64,000 nucleotides of DNA from Diadema setosum (GCA_033980235.1 CM067069.1:16477150-16541149), one strand, 5' to 3'. Counted from the first letter of the stretch, positions 11,671 to 23,850 are shown. Made by a program: numbers and translations. The notes: generated from the letters alone by a model not told the origin.

Positions 11671-13706
11671 CGAGACATGAAACTCGTCACACTGACGAGT
11701 TAGGTGATACGCCTGGGGTCATCAGATGTCGGTCATCTGTGATCGACAAAGAAAAGAATGTGATATAGGCACTTTGAAGTTATATTGAGCGTGCATGCAA
11801 AACGGTTTCTCTAACCACTCGGCCACGAGACATCCATGGAAACGGTAAGGCAAAAAAAAAAATGTTTAGATATTACAGGGGAAAAAGTCAATGCCCACTC
11901 AACAATCGTGGCCGCGTGAACATGTATTGCATTGCTAGAAGGAAATGCGGCCTTGTAACGACTGAGGTCGCTGTGCCATTTCTGGCAATTTCGGAAAAAT
12001 ACGTCCCGCACACATAAAACCTATAATCGGCTGATTTTGATACCTTGCCTTTAGTCACAATTTTCAGTGTGATGACGTCATCAAAGTACAAAACAATGAC
12101 ATGGACTTGAAAGACAATTGCTCAAAGTACAACACCTCCGTTGTCGTCATTACATACTATGATCGGTTTGACAGAGTCAGGATGCAACATTTTGCAGCAG
12201 TCGAAGTAATGTGGTCTCCAACACAAAACAGAGGGATATTGTGTGTCTGTATGTGTGTGTGTGTGTTTGTATAGGTGCGTTTATATACGAACGTAATTTC
12301 TACATGGACGAATGTGTAATACACCATTGAAGAAAAAAAAGTAAAATGGCTAGGTATTCTGTTTCGTGATCTTGTGGGGTTCGAACCCGCACGAGTGCAA
12401 CCTCACGTCTCTGAGACGGCGCCTTTAACCACTCGGCCATACGTCTCGACGAGAAAATATGAGGAACGTAAAGTTATGTATGTGAAAGATGAATCAGGAA
12501 TCGATTCGTCCACATTCCATTCTCATTTTCAGTTTTAAACATGTTAAACTGCAAAATTGTCAACCTCATGAGAAGATTTCAAAGAACAAAATGCATGATT
12601 ACTGCAGCTTATTGTCTCAGCTACAACATACTTAAATTTCAGAGGAAATGAAGCAAAATCAGCTGAGATAAAGGTGCTTAAACGTTGTCAAGTCAATGCA
12701 TGGTTTTAAAAAAAATCACCTCCCATAGACATAACACGTAAACTTGTCCGATTTTGCATCTTTACTTTTAATCACAATTTAAAGTATGATGACGTCATCA
12801 AATTTCAAAACCATGACATGGACTTGAAAGGCAAATGTTTAAAGTACAACATATGTGAATTTGGGATAATATTGAGCTTAAACAACAGAGATACGAGCAA
12901 ATGAATGTCAGAAACAGTACCTCAAAAAAATCAATTCCACTTTTTTTATTCAAAGTGACGATATGATCACGTCATCGCGTTTGGCTGGCAATATTGATAC
13001 TTGGAATGTTATTTACAATTCATATGCTTTTGTAATATGCAATAGAAATATCGGGTCAACGGACGATTTAAAGAGCTATGGCGAAATAAACAAAGACATG
13101 TTTTTTCACTATATTTGCAGAAAGACGCGCGCGCGGAATTTCAACTTTGACGCCAGTGCATTCCTTTGTTATAGGTCAACATCGATCGGAAATTAGTGGA
13201 TATTGTTACTCAAAGTATCAGGAATCCAAATCAGTCAAAAAAATTGCATTTTCATGTTGGTTACGCCCTCTGCGCGAGAAATTGCGCGGACGGACGCGCA
13301 CGCAAGAAAATGTTTGAAACGCTTAAAATTGTCTGAAACTTCGAGATTTCCCATTGGGAAGTCGTTTTGAGCCTTTTAAAATTTTGACGCGCGCGAACGC
13401 GCGCGTAATGAAGACCTGGGTAACTAGCGTTAAAAAGTAAGATAGAGCGTGACCTGAACTTTATGTCCACCGAAAATGATGCAGAAATGACATCTAGTTA
13501 TGAAGTTATGATCGATCATGTGACAAGGTCCGAAAATCACAAAATGGCGCCTAAATGACGTCATAGATATGTTACTGTCATGAAAACCTTATTGTGGCTA
13601 GATATTGTTATGAGACATGTTGACTGAAAATTTCATGTCATTCCGTAATGTCATTGTTGAGATATTGACGACACAAAATTGTCCAGAAAGAAAGAAGAAT
13701 AAAAAA
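11671..13706 (-). repeat. 2-kb tandem array, unit 1
   Basis: First of three head-to-tail units. It opens with the hairpin-forming AACTCGTC-loop-GACGAGTT, then GGTGATACGC, an incomplete tRNA-like box A segment near 11806-11834, a TGACGTCA palindrome at 12073, a complete tRNA-like module (12366-12450), further TGACGTCA at 12790 and 13556, and a CpG-rich GCGCGCG stretch near 13270-13410. It is the most diverged unit: the third palindrome reads TCACGTCA at about 12965, and 8 extra bases are inserted in the tRNA-like module. No coding frame is conserved across units. Confidence 0.85.
12366..12450 (-). other. tRNA-Leu(CAG)-like sequence with pol III boxes, degenerate
   Basis: On the minus strand a box A (TGGCCGAGTGG) and box B (GGTTCGAACCC) are spaced as in a tRNA. 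The anticodon loop reads CTCAGAG, which would be a leucine CAG anticodon. The anticodon stem has only three good pairs, the acceptor strands do not pair, and this copy has 8 extra bases before the T arm. I read it as a tRNA-derived module (SINE-like head or relic), not a functional tRNA. Confidence 0.6.
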
Positions 13707-15770
13707 CGAGATATGAAACTCGTCACGCTGACGAGTTAGGTGATACGCTTGGGGTCATCAGGTGTCGGTCATCTGTGATCGACAAAGAAAAGAATGTGAT
13801 ATAGGCACCTTGAAGTTATATTGAGCGTGCATGCAAAACCGTTTTTCTAACCACTCGGCCACGGGACATCCCCTGAAATGGTAAGGCAAAAAAGAAATGT
13901 ATAGATATTACAGGGGGGAAAAGTCAATGCCCACTCAAAAATCGTGGCCGTGTGAACATGTATTGCATTGCTAGACGGAAATGCGGCCTTGTAACGACTG
14001 ATGTCGCTATGCCATTTCTGGGAACTTGGGAAAAATACGCGCCGTAGACATAAAGCCTATAATCGGCTGGTTTTGATACCTTGACTTTAATCACAATTTT
14101 CAGTGTGATGACGTCATCAAAGTACAAAACAATGACATGGTCTTAAAAGACAATTGTTCAAAGTACAACACCTCCGTCGTCGTCATTACATACTATGATC
14201 GGTTTGACAAAGTCAGCCTGCAAAATTTTGCAGCAGTCGAAGCAATGTGGTCTCCAACACAAAAAAGGGGGATATGGTGTGTGTCTGTGTGTCTGTGTGT
14301 GTGTATAGGTGCGTTTATATACGAACGTGATTTCTACATGGACGAATATATAATACAAATTGAAGAAAAAAAAGTAAAATAAAAAAAAAATTGTTTCGTG
14401 ATCTTGTGGGGTTCGAACCCGCAACCTCACGTCTCTGAGACGGCGCCTTTAACCACTCGGCCATACGTCTCGGCGAGAAACTATGAGGAACGTAAACTTA
14501 TGTATGTGAAAGCTGAATTGGGAATCGTTTTGTCCACATTCCATTCTCATTTTCAGTTTTAAACTGCAAAATTGTCAACCTGATGATGAGATTTCAAAAA
14601 ATAAAATGCATGATTACTGAAGCTTATTGTCTCAGCTACAACATACTTAAGTTTCAGAGGAAATGAAGCAAAATCAGCTGAGATAAAGGTGCTTAAACGT
14701 TGTCAAGTCAATGCATGGTTTAAAAAAAATCACCTCTCATAGACAATACACGTAAACTTGTCCGATTTTGCATCTTTACCTTTAATCACAATTTAAAGTA
14801 TGATGACGTCATCAAATTTCAAAACCATGACTTGGACCTAAAAGGGAAATGTTCAAAGTACAACATATCTGAATTTGGGAAAATATTGAGCTTAAACAAC
14901 AGAGATACGAGCAAATGGAATGTCAGAAACAGTACCTCAAAAAAATAATTCCACTTTTTTGATTTCAGATGATGATATGATGACGTCATAATGTATTTAG
15001 GGAAATATTGATACTTGAAACGTTATTTTCAATTCATATGCTTTTGTAATATGCAATAAAAACATAGGGTCACCTGACGTTTTAAAGAGCTATGGCGAAA
15101 TAAACAAAGACATGTTTTTCGCTATATTTCCACATAGACGCGCACACGAAATTTCAACTTTGACGCCAGCGCATTCCTTTGTTATAGGTCGAAATTGATC
15201 GGAAATCAATGGATATTGTTACTTAATGTATCAGGAATCCAAATCTGTCAAAAAATGTGCATTTTCATGTTGTTTACGCGCACTGCGCGCGGAAATGCGC
15301 GGACGGACGCGAACGCGCGGAACGCTTAGAATTGTCTGAAACTTCGAGATTTCCCATTGGGAAGTCGTTTTAAGCATTTAAAAACTTTGACGCGCGCTAA
15401 TGCGCGCGTAATGATTTCCTAGGTAATTAGCATTAAAAAGTAAGATAGAGCGTGACCTGAACTTTATGTCCAACGAAAATGATACAGAAATGACCTTTAG
15501 TTATGAAGTTATGATCGATCATGTAACATGGTCCGAAAATCACAAAATGGCGCCTAGATGACGTCATAGATATGTTACTGTCATGAAAACCTTATTGTAG
15601 CTAGATATTGTCATGAGACATGTTGACTGAAAATGTCATGTTATTCCGTCATGTCAATGTTGAGATATTCACGACACAAAATGTGCCAGAAAGAAAGAAG
15701 AATAAAAAGAAAGAAAGGAAGATTTTGACAAACACAATAGGTGATACGCTAAAAGCGTATCACCTAAAAA
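13707..15770 (-). repeat. 2-kb tandem array, unit 2
   Basis: Second unit, much closer to unit 3 than to unit 1. It has the same order: AACTCGTC hairpin, box A-like segment, TGACGTCA near 14108, tRNA-like module (14397-14475), TGACGTCA near 14803, 14981 and 15559, and a CpG-rich stretch near 15280-15400. It closes with a palindrome at 15739-15765 (AGGTGATACGC on one side, GCGTATCACCT on the other), absent from the unit 1 end. Confidence 0.85.
14397..14475 (-). other. tRNA-Leu(CAG)-like sequence, unit 2 copy
   Basis: Same module as in unit 1 without the 8-base insertion. Box A TGGCCGAGTGG, loop CTCAGAG and box B GGTTCGAACCC are intact. The acceptor stem is unpaired and there is no long variable arm as expected for true tRNA-Leu, so it is called tRNA-derived. 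Confidence 0.6.
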
Positions 15771-17896
15771 CGAGATATGAAACTCGTCACGCTGACGAGT
15801 TAGGTGATACGCTTGGGGTCATCAGATGTCGGTCATCTGTGATCGACAAAGAAAAGAATGTGATATAGGCACCTTGAAGTTATATTGAGCGTGCATGCAA
15901 AACCGTTTCTATAACCACTCGGCCACGGGACATCCCCGGAAATGGTAAGGCAAAAAAGAAATGTATAGATATTACAGGGGGAAAAAGTCAATGCCCACTC
16001 AACAATCGTGGCCGCGTGAACATGTATTGCATTGCTAGACGGAAATGCGGCCTTGTAACGACTGATGTCGCTATACTATGCCATATATGGCAACTTGGGA
16101 AAAATACGCGCCGTAGACATAAAGCCTATAATCGGCTGGTTTTGATACCTTGACTTTAATCACAATTTTCAGTGTGATGACGTCATCAAAGTACAAAACA
16201 ATGACATGGTCTTGAAAGACAATTGTTCAAAGTACAACACCTCCGTCGTCGTCATTGCATACTATGATCGGTTTGACAAAGTCAGCCTGCAAAATTTTGC
16301 AGCAGTCGAAGCAATGTGGTCTCCAACACAAAAAAAGAGGGATATGGTGTGTGTCTGTGTGTCTGTGTGTGTGTATAGGTGCGTTTATATACGAACGTGA
16401 TTTCTACATGGACGAATATGTAATACAGAATTGAAGAAAAAAAGTAAAATAGCTAAGTATTTTGTTTCGTGATCTTGTGGGGTTCGAACCCGCAACCTCA
16501 CGTCTCTGAGACGTCGCCTTTAACCACTCGGCCATACGTCTCGGCGAGAAAATATGAGGAACGTAAACTTATGTATGTGAAAGATGAATCGGGAATCGTT
16601 TTGTCCACATTCCATTCTCATTTTCAGTTTTAAACTGCAAAATTTTCAACCTGATGATGAGATTTCAAAAAAATAAAATACATGATTACTGAAGCTTATT
16701 GTCTCAGCTACAACATACTTAAGTTTCAGAGGAAATGAAGCAAAATCAGCTGAGATAAAGGTGCTTAAACGTTGTCAAGTCAATGCATGGTTTAAAAAAA
16801 ATCACCTCCCATAGACATAACACGTAAACTTGTCCGATTTTGCATCTTTACCTTTAATCACGATTTAAGGTATGATGACGTCATCAAATTTCAAAACCAT
16901 GACTTGACTTAAAAGGCAAATGTTCAAAGTACAACATATCTGAATTTGGGATAATATTGAGCTTAAACAACAGAGATACGAGCAAATGAATGTCAGAAAC
17001 AGTACCTCAAAAAAATTAATTCCACTTTTTTTATTTCAGATGATGATATGATGACGTCATAATGTATTTAGGGAAATATTGATACTTGAAACGTTATTTT
17101 CAATTCATATGCTTTTGTAATATGCAATAAAAACATAGGGTCACCTGACGTTTTAAAGAGCTATGGCGAAATAAACAAAGACATGTTTTTCGCTATATTT
17201 CCACATAGACGCGCACACGAAATTTCAACTTTGACGCCAGCGCATTCCTTTGTTATAGGTCGAAATTGATCGGAAATCAATGGATATTGTTACTTAATGT
17301 ATCAGGAATCCAAATCTGTCAAAAAATGTGCATTTTCATGTTGCTTACGCGCACTGCGCGCGGAAATGCGCGGACGGACGCGAACGCGCGGAACGCTTAA
17401 AATTGTCTGAAACTTCGAGATTTCCCATTGGGAAGTCGTTTTAAGCATTTAAAAACTTTGACGCGCGCTAATGTGCGCGTAATGATGTCCTAGGTAATTA
17501 GCATTAAAAAGTAAGACAGAGCGTGACCTGAACTTTATGTCCAACGAAAATGATACAGAAATGACCTTTAGTTATGAAGTTATGATCGATCATGTAACAT
17601 GGTCCGAAAATCACAAAATGGCGCCTAGATGACGTCATAGATATGTTACTGTCATGAAAACCTTATTGTGGCTAGATATTGTCATGAAACATGTTCCCTG
17701 AAAATGTCATGTTATTCCGTCATGTCAATGTTGAGATATTCACGACACAAAATGTGCCAGAAAGAAAGAAGAATAAAAAGAAAGAAAGGAAGATTTTGAC
17801 AAACGCAATAGGTGATACGCTAAAAGCGTATCACCTAATAAAGAGAGATTTTGACAATCACAATAGGTGATACGCTGATAGCGTATCACCTAATAA
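15771..17896 (-). repeat. 2-kb tandem array, unit 3, with doubled terminal hairpins
   Basis: Third unit. It has the same internal order as unit 2, including TGACGTCA palindromes near 16177, 16876, 17052 and 17631. It ends in two successive GATTTTGACAA(A/T) blocks, each with a palindrome: 17810-17836 and 17865-17891 (AGGTGATACGC, 5-base loop, GCGTATCACCT). Homology stops right after them, so these hairpins mark the end of the array. Confidence 0.85.
16468..16545 (-). other. tRNA-Leu(CAG)-like sequence, unit 3 copy
   Basis: Third copy of the module, with box A, CTCAGAG loop and box B all preserved. One base differs from unit 2 in the anticodon-side stem (GACGTCGCC against GACGGCGCC on the plus strand). 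Retention of both promoter boxes in all three units is the main reason to note it. Confidence 0.6.
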
Positions 17897-18199
17897 CGAT
17901 GTAAAACAGTGTACCACTAAGAAGCAAAGCTTGTAAGACGTGGAACACTGGAACAAAGAAACAACAGCACCAATTTGTTATACCAATAAAACATATTCAT
18001 TTTAAATTCTTCTATATACTATTGTACATTACTCATTGATTTGCATGCTGATACTATAAACAATACTATGATTTTAGAATGCAAACATATAAACTATATA
18101 ACATATCACATTTATGGCACAGACACTATAATCACGTGAGTTACATCTTAATTTGCATACAGAACGATTGCCAAGAATAAGCACAGAGTATGACTGTTT

Positions 18200-18440
18200 G
18201 GCAACCGATAAGGAATAACATTACATGTTGACAAAGCATGGTTATTGGAACTGTAATACAGTGAACTTCTGATTTGTGTGTAGATTCGGAGTAGGTATAC
18301 ATATAGCATAGATATGATTTTGAGAAATTACCTGTGGCATTGCATGGTTGGGTTGTGGGTTGCTTTCTATCACAGCACTGTGCGGTTATGTTCAACATAC
18401 AGACTCATGATCTATTTACGAAAGTGTCACAACGTGATAG
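18200..18440. repeat. Diverged repeat shared with 36360-36590
   Basis: The two places share a run of matches: ACAGT(G/T)AACTTCTGA, CTTTCTATCACAGCA/CCTTCTATCACAGCA, ACAGACTCA(T/C)GATCTAT and GACTTCC/GTCTTCC. Minus-strand frames in both give the same kind of peptide beginning MLNI(T/I)A(Q/H)CCDR. That reflects shared repeat ancestry, since neither frame is otherwise preserved. Function unknown. Confidence 0.6.
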
Positions 18441-18639
18441 GAAAGACTTCCAGTATGGGAGTCAAAGTGACTGAAATTTGTGAAAAGGCTATGTTGGGTT
18501 CATTTGTCAAAGTGAATACCATTGGGGTCAGTGTTTTCAGTCTGACTCTCTATGGAATATTAATTGACGGGACTTTGTCCTATATAATATCCTTAATGCT
18601 GGTAATTTCTAGATTGTCAATTGATAATATTGTTCGGGC

Positions 18640-19460
18640 TGGTTGAACAAAATTTCAGTGACAGTCACGCCTCACTGACAGATTATAATTATGCTCCTGA
18701 TTATGTGCTGAAAAGGACCATGTCACGCTTTAAAAGCTTTCTTTTCCTACCACCTTATACATCCCTCCATTTTTAAACCACAGTACTTAAGTACTACCAC
18801 CTTGAGAACTACGAACACCCAGCCCCACTCCCCGAGGAAGGAGAAAAATGACAAGAAAAGAAAGGGTTCCCCCCACAGTACTCCCAGATTGGGAATTATA
18901 AAGCCTACTGAAAACTACATGTTGTTATTTTACTCTAAAGTTCTACCGGTATTCAGGATCTGAACATAACTTTTCAATGACATCTTTCAGCAACCTTTCC
19001 ATTACAAGACGGGAGTTGTTTCTTTTTTTAGTTGTCCGTAGAATTTCATATTTTCTATTTTCAGCAATTTAAGCAGTCGTAAGTTCCTACTGCTTGTTCC
19101 ATTGAAAATATGGTTGATGCGTGTGCAGGTCTACTGAAAGACGCAAACTAGAGTAAAACACCCCGTTTGCGGCAGACTTTGTACAGGATTGTACCATTTC
19201 ATTCATTGATGTAACGGCTCAATGAGGTGTCACTTCCCATAACGCTTGCGAGTAACTCCTGCTTGTGTTTTAATGTGGGACTATTACGTGGAAGCATACA
19301 TGATATTCATGAGCTGTTTTATTGATGAATAAAAGTGCCCCTGCCAGAAATAGGCACCCTGCCGCATATCTGGTGTTTTACTCGTATATACTATTTTTGT
19401 GAGACGACATGCGTGTTTATCTATTTTCTCACGATGCGAAAGAAAGAAAGAACAAATGCG
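18640..19460. repeat. Diverged segment paralogous to 54780-56400
   Basis: Shared landmarks in order: ATTTCAGTGACAG, TTGGGAATTATAAAGC, TGTTATTTTAC, GTATTCAGGATCT, TTTCCATTACA, GACGAAC/GACGACA near the end, and GAAAGAAAGAA. The copy at 54780 has a ~970-bp transposon inserted right after GTATTCAGGATCT, so this copy preserves the empty site at about 18963. No coding potential recognised. Confidence 0.65.
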
Positions 19461-20409
19461 GATTTCCAGATGACCGTATTCATTACCCACACTGCGTTAA
19501 GATAATTTATTAAGTGCCGCAATGGGCTTGTTTTTGTTTTTCATCCAGTAGTTTTCCTTCTTTACGGAATGGGCAAGACACTTTTGATTCTATACAAGAA
19601 TCAATAGTCTCCGAATACAAGGTTCTATAAAAAAAAAGGAAAAGAAAAAAAAAAAGCTGGCAAAATAAAGATTTCAGTATGGCACTCACTCTCAGACATC
19701 TACCCATTAAATCTTGTGCCAAATTGTTTCAGATGTTTGATAGTTTTGACGTTAGAATTATTTTTTTTTCACTGCATTTTTTTTTTCTCATGCCTAGATC
19801 GTGAAACTTTCCAAGATCAGGAAGAAATTTGCTACTTGTAGAGAGAAACAGGTTTTTTTTTTTTTTTAATGTTCTGAAATGTTCATTTATGTATCAAGAA
19901 ACAAAGAGGGCTTTGAAATTCCATAATCTCAAAGAGCAAAAGCAATCGTTCTGTATGCAAATTATTTAAGGTAGGGAATCCCATTTGCATGCCTTAAATG
20001 AAGAGTTGTATAAATACAGTGGTATGTTGAAGAGAGTATCATTTTAGAAACTCCCATAAAGTATTGAAAGTGGAAGGTAACATTTAGTACATTTTTATTG
20101 ACCGTTAGATTTTTAATTGAATTTTTTTTCGGGGCTCACCGTAAATTCCAGTACATTACTAGGCTACCTTTGCAGACCCATGCACTGCATGTGTGTCCAT
20201 CATGTATATTTTGTGAAGAAAGTTCATCAAAACTTACAAACATTTCTATATACATTCTTGCCACACACTCTATAGATTATGTTATTACATCAGCTCTTAC
20301 ACTTTTAGATTTGTGTTTATAGATTAAAAAAATACAGAAGACTGCAACAAAAAGGCTTAAGTGTGGCTGACACACAGAGTATAGTCCAAGAGCATTAGTT
20401 TTAACCTGG
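19461..20409. other. No gene seen
   Basis: AT-rich sequence with A/T homopolymers at 19625-19655, 19758-19790 and 19853-19870. No supported feature. Confidence 0.4.
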
Positions 20410-20499
20410 ACATTTTTGGTAACAAGCTGATTTTTTCAGGATAGGTCCAGAAAAATGTCTAGAATAACATACTAAAAGTCCTCATAAATCCTCTTTGAG

Positions 20500-21130
20500 C
20501 GTTTTCCGCAATCCAAGATGGCGTCCAAAATGGCCGCCATATCCAGAAATTCTTATAACTTTTCAACCAGACAACCCAAATGCAAAATTTAAATGCCTAA
20601 ATATATGTTTTGAAGCATGAAGAACTCAATAAAACACATATTAAGAAATGTTGATGCACGCAAGAACCGTAATCCAAGATGGCGTCCAAAATGGCCGCCA
20701 TATTTTGAAATTCTTATAACTTTTCAACCAGGTAACCCAAATACAAAATTTAAATGTCTAAATATATGTTTTGAAGGATGAAGAACTCAATAAAATACAT
20801 ATTTAGAGATGTTGACGGACATAAGTACCGTAATCCAAGATGGCGTCCAAAATGACCGCCATTTCCTGATTTTTTTTTTCTCATAATTTTGCAAGTAGAT
20901 TTCAACTGTACACACTTGTAATGTCGAAATATACGTTTTGAGTCACAGGGAACCAAATATAATACTTATTCGGAGATTTTGAAACACAAATAAAGCATTT
21001 AAGCACTTCAGAAATCCAAAATGGTGTCCAAAATCGCTGCCATTTCCTGTTTTTCTCATAACCCTGCAACTACGTAACCGCGATGCGCACTTATTGAGAC
21101 ATATTATAAATACAAATTCAGAAAACACTT
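20500..21130 (+). repeat. Tandem repeat, four ~160-bp units with AAGATGGCGTCCAAAATGG
   Basis: The motif AAGATGGCGTCCAAAATGGC occurs at about 20515, 20677 and 20837, and a degenerate form (AAAATGGTGTCCAAAATCGC) at about 21017. Each is followed by TTCTTATAACTTTTCAA-type sequence and a ~100-bp body. The words are close to those in the foldback element at 41712-44782, so the two may be related satellite-like families. Confidence 0.8.
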
Positions 21131-22109
21131 ACTATCTACTTATAATTCTAGATAATTTAAATTGCTTTAATTCATGCTTGAGGTTTGACCTATCCTGATG
21201 TCGCCGCACTTGTCGTGTTCTGTATGCAGACCTCTCTTCTCTCTTCTTTCTTCTTTCCTCTTCCTTTCCTGTCTTTTGTTCTTCGTAGACTTATATTGTT
21301 ATTGTCTTCTCTCTTCTCGGTACTGTCTCGCGTCTTATATGTGTGTGGGTAATTGAATGTCTGTACGAGTGTGTCGTCCTTGTCATATTTTCCCGGTACA
21401 CGCAGTTCAATGAACACTGTTTGTTTGATGGATACTTTATTTTCTGCAAATCAATATACATAAGTTACATAATCATAGACGTGTGGGAAATATACAAAGT
21501 AAATTTGAAACAGAGTCATTTGACTTGCATAAACAACGATATAAAAGGAAATTAACGATATTATAAAGTATGCATGTCTATGCAGCAGGGATTACAATAA
21601 CAATTGTAGTTAAGAAGTGATTATGCAGAGGGCCGCCATTGTAAGCATTGCTTGAAAAGACGGCCGGCCCGAGGAAAAGGTAGAGACGTAGTATAGATTC
21701 GTAACAATACAAATTCTGCTGCGAAGATAGCAGGGGAAAATAAACTCTGATGGGTGATGGTGGTGAATGTGCGTACAAGTGCTTGAAAGTGCACAAGGGC
21801 AGATAGGCTGGAATTTAGAATAATAGAATTGGTTTGCTGGAAGAGGGAACGATATGCGATTTTGCTATCGGGAGACCAACATTAGTCATATAAATTAGTT
21901 GTTTTTAGTTCGTATTTGAAGTATACTGTAATAAAATGTGTTTCTTTAGGTTTGCTTTGAATGAAATGTCTGGGCATTAGCATTGATACTCTATTCTTAT
22001 TTCTTATTATTGCCGAAGCCAGCGTATCTCAAAATAACTATATTTTTACAAATGACTTAAGTAATTTATATTTAATACAATTGCTGTAAAAAAAAGTTAT
22101 TTTCCGAAC
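21131..22109. other. No gene seen
   Basis: Pyrimidine-rich tract near 21225-21320 (CTTCTCTC-type), otherwise AT-rich sequence without protein-like frames. Confidence 0.4.
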
Positions 22110-22300
22110 GCTCACGAAGTATGCATGCATTGTTCCTTGTAATTATTGTACATATGTTGTTGTATATAATTTATTTCGTATACTACATGAATCTTTTGTA
22201 AACGTTTGGACAATATCATTTCATGACATGTATACTTTATATTATGTTTTGATTTTCGTTGATTGGAAATAAACTATGATTGAATTGAATTGAATTGAAT
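22110..22300 (+). mobile_element. 3' end of a LINE-like element with (TTGAA)n tail
   Basis: AT-rich 3'-UTR-like sequence ending GGAAATAAACTATGATTGAA followed by four TTGAA repeats (about 22275-22300). Short pentanucleotide tails after an A-rich end are typical of CR1/L2/RTE-type retroposons. Comparable tails occur inverted at 28871, 53940 and 58945. The next base begins a different LINE, so the junction is a chimera or nested insertion. Confidence 0.5.
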
Positions 22301-23560
22301 TGTTACTTCCCTGTACAGAATGGGGTAAGCCAAGGAAATCCCTTTTCCCTGTATTCTTTCATTATGTGTATTGAAATTTTGGCACAGGCAATAAGGAAGA
22401 AGTGTAATATTCATGGGATAAGGGTTGATAATGTTGGATTTATACCAGTTTTTTATGCTGATCATGATGTTACTTTATTTTTCAAGGATCGAAATTCTCG
22501 AGGTTAAAGAATATCTGAGGCATTTTGTCAAATCTCAGGTTTAAAAGTAAATAAAACGTATGTGTTGTTATTAGGTATTCCGAGGGATGAATAATGTGTT
22601 TCTGTTTGGTAGAGTAGAACCTATGGCTAAAATAGTAGGAATATATTTTACTTTGAACCCTGATGTTAAAGAAGCTAGAAATTATACGGAGATTTTGAGT
22701 ATAAAAGACAAAGAGATTAGTATAATGGTGGAAACAGTGGGAATTAGCGCTGATGGAGAAAGTTCAGTTAGTGAAGGTTTCTGTCTCACCAAAGTTGATT
22801 TATGTTTCTTCACTTATGATAACACCTGACTGGGTGTTCGCGGAGGTAGACAACGTTGTGCTTAATTTCAGGGGAAGAGATGAAATAATAAGGAAAAGTT
22901 TATATTTATATTATGATAGGGGAGGATTAAAGTTTATGAATTTTCCACTGTTTGTTAAAGCACAGAGAACTATGTGGATTATGCGTTTGGTTTCTAGGGG
23001 AACATACTATGAAGGTGAAGTTATGTTTTATGTTTTTCAATAAATCGGTTGGAGGTATTCTTTTTTTTTTTTTTTTTTAGTAGAGTATTTTTCAGAGTTG
23101 TTGAAGTTAACTCTACCAGAATTTTATATTGATATGTTACAGGTTTGAATAGAAAGTAGGAGCTTGATTTTGAAAGATGATTGAAAAAGGAATGAGGTAA
23201 TTCTAATAATAAATTTATTTTGATTGATGGATCTACAATATTCGATAAAGAAAAGGAATGAGGTAATTCTAATAATAAATTTATTTTGATTGATGGATCT
23301 ACAATATTTGATAAAGAAGTATTTCTTAGGAATGTATACAAAGTTTTTCATAGATGTAGATACATGAGGAATTTAAGGTGAAAAGATTTTTAAGATTGGG
23401 ATTTAGTGAAGAACTAATTGGTAAAATGTATCAAATATTTTTAGATTTACCGTCATAATGGAAGAGGTTGAGGTATACCTAAATTACGACTTAAGTGGGA
23501 AGTGTTGATGAGGTGATTCGATTGAGCGATGGAGGACTAATGTTTTACAGGCATAGATTA
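22301..23560 (+). pseudogene. L1/Tx1-type LINE reverse-transcriptase relic
   Basis: Fragments in several frames spell the C-terminal half of an L1-like ORF2. NGVSQGNPFSLYSFIMCIEI at 22320 is the RT fingers/palm motif, and FYADHDVTLFF near 22450 is the FADD box with the second Asp replaced by His. GIYFT near 22635, the thumb-like KSLYLYYDRGGLKFMNF near 22895 and KAQRTMW follow. A late IDGSTIFDKEVFLRN-type block near 23225-23335 comes last. Stops and shifts interrupt it repeatedly and the endonuclease half is absent (5' truncation). A 66-bp tandem duplication lies inside it at 23188-23320. Confidence 0.8.
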
Positions 23561-23629
23561 TGTACAGACATTGATCATGTTCATTTTGTATAGCTTTTTT
23601 ATGCGTGTGTGTACATATGTATGTATAGG

Positions 23630-23850
23630 CTTTTTGTTGCCCCCTTATCAATAATTGATTCGATTAGTACATAATTACGGCCGCGACGAGTATATGAACG
23701 CAGTTAATTGGTATATTATGTTTTGTATATTGTACATATATATTGGCTTTTGTTGACCCACTATCAAGAATTAATTCTATTATTTCATAATTATTGCGAG
23801 GATGAAAACATTAATGAACGCAGTTATTGTATAATCATTTGTCTAGAGTA
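23630..23850 (+). repeat. Two ~115-bp diverged tandem units
   Basis: GGCTTTTTGTTGCCCCCTTATCA..ATGAACGCAGTT at 23630 is followed by GGCTTTTGTTGACCCACTATCA..ATGAACGCAGTT at 23745. They probably form the 3' untranslated end of the preceding LINE relic; that assignment is inference from position. Confidence 0.5.

Noticed and set aside
12366..16545. Three functional tRNA-Leu(CAG) genes
   Set aside because: Promoter boxes and anticodon loop look right, but the acceptor stem does not pair, the anticodon stem is partial and the long variable arm of tRNA-Leu is missing.
11671..17896. CRISPR-like or bacterial repeat array
   Set aside because: Units are 2 kb, there are no short spacers, and the whole context is eukaryotic.
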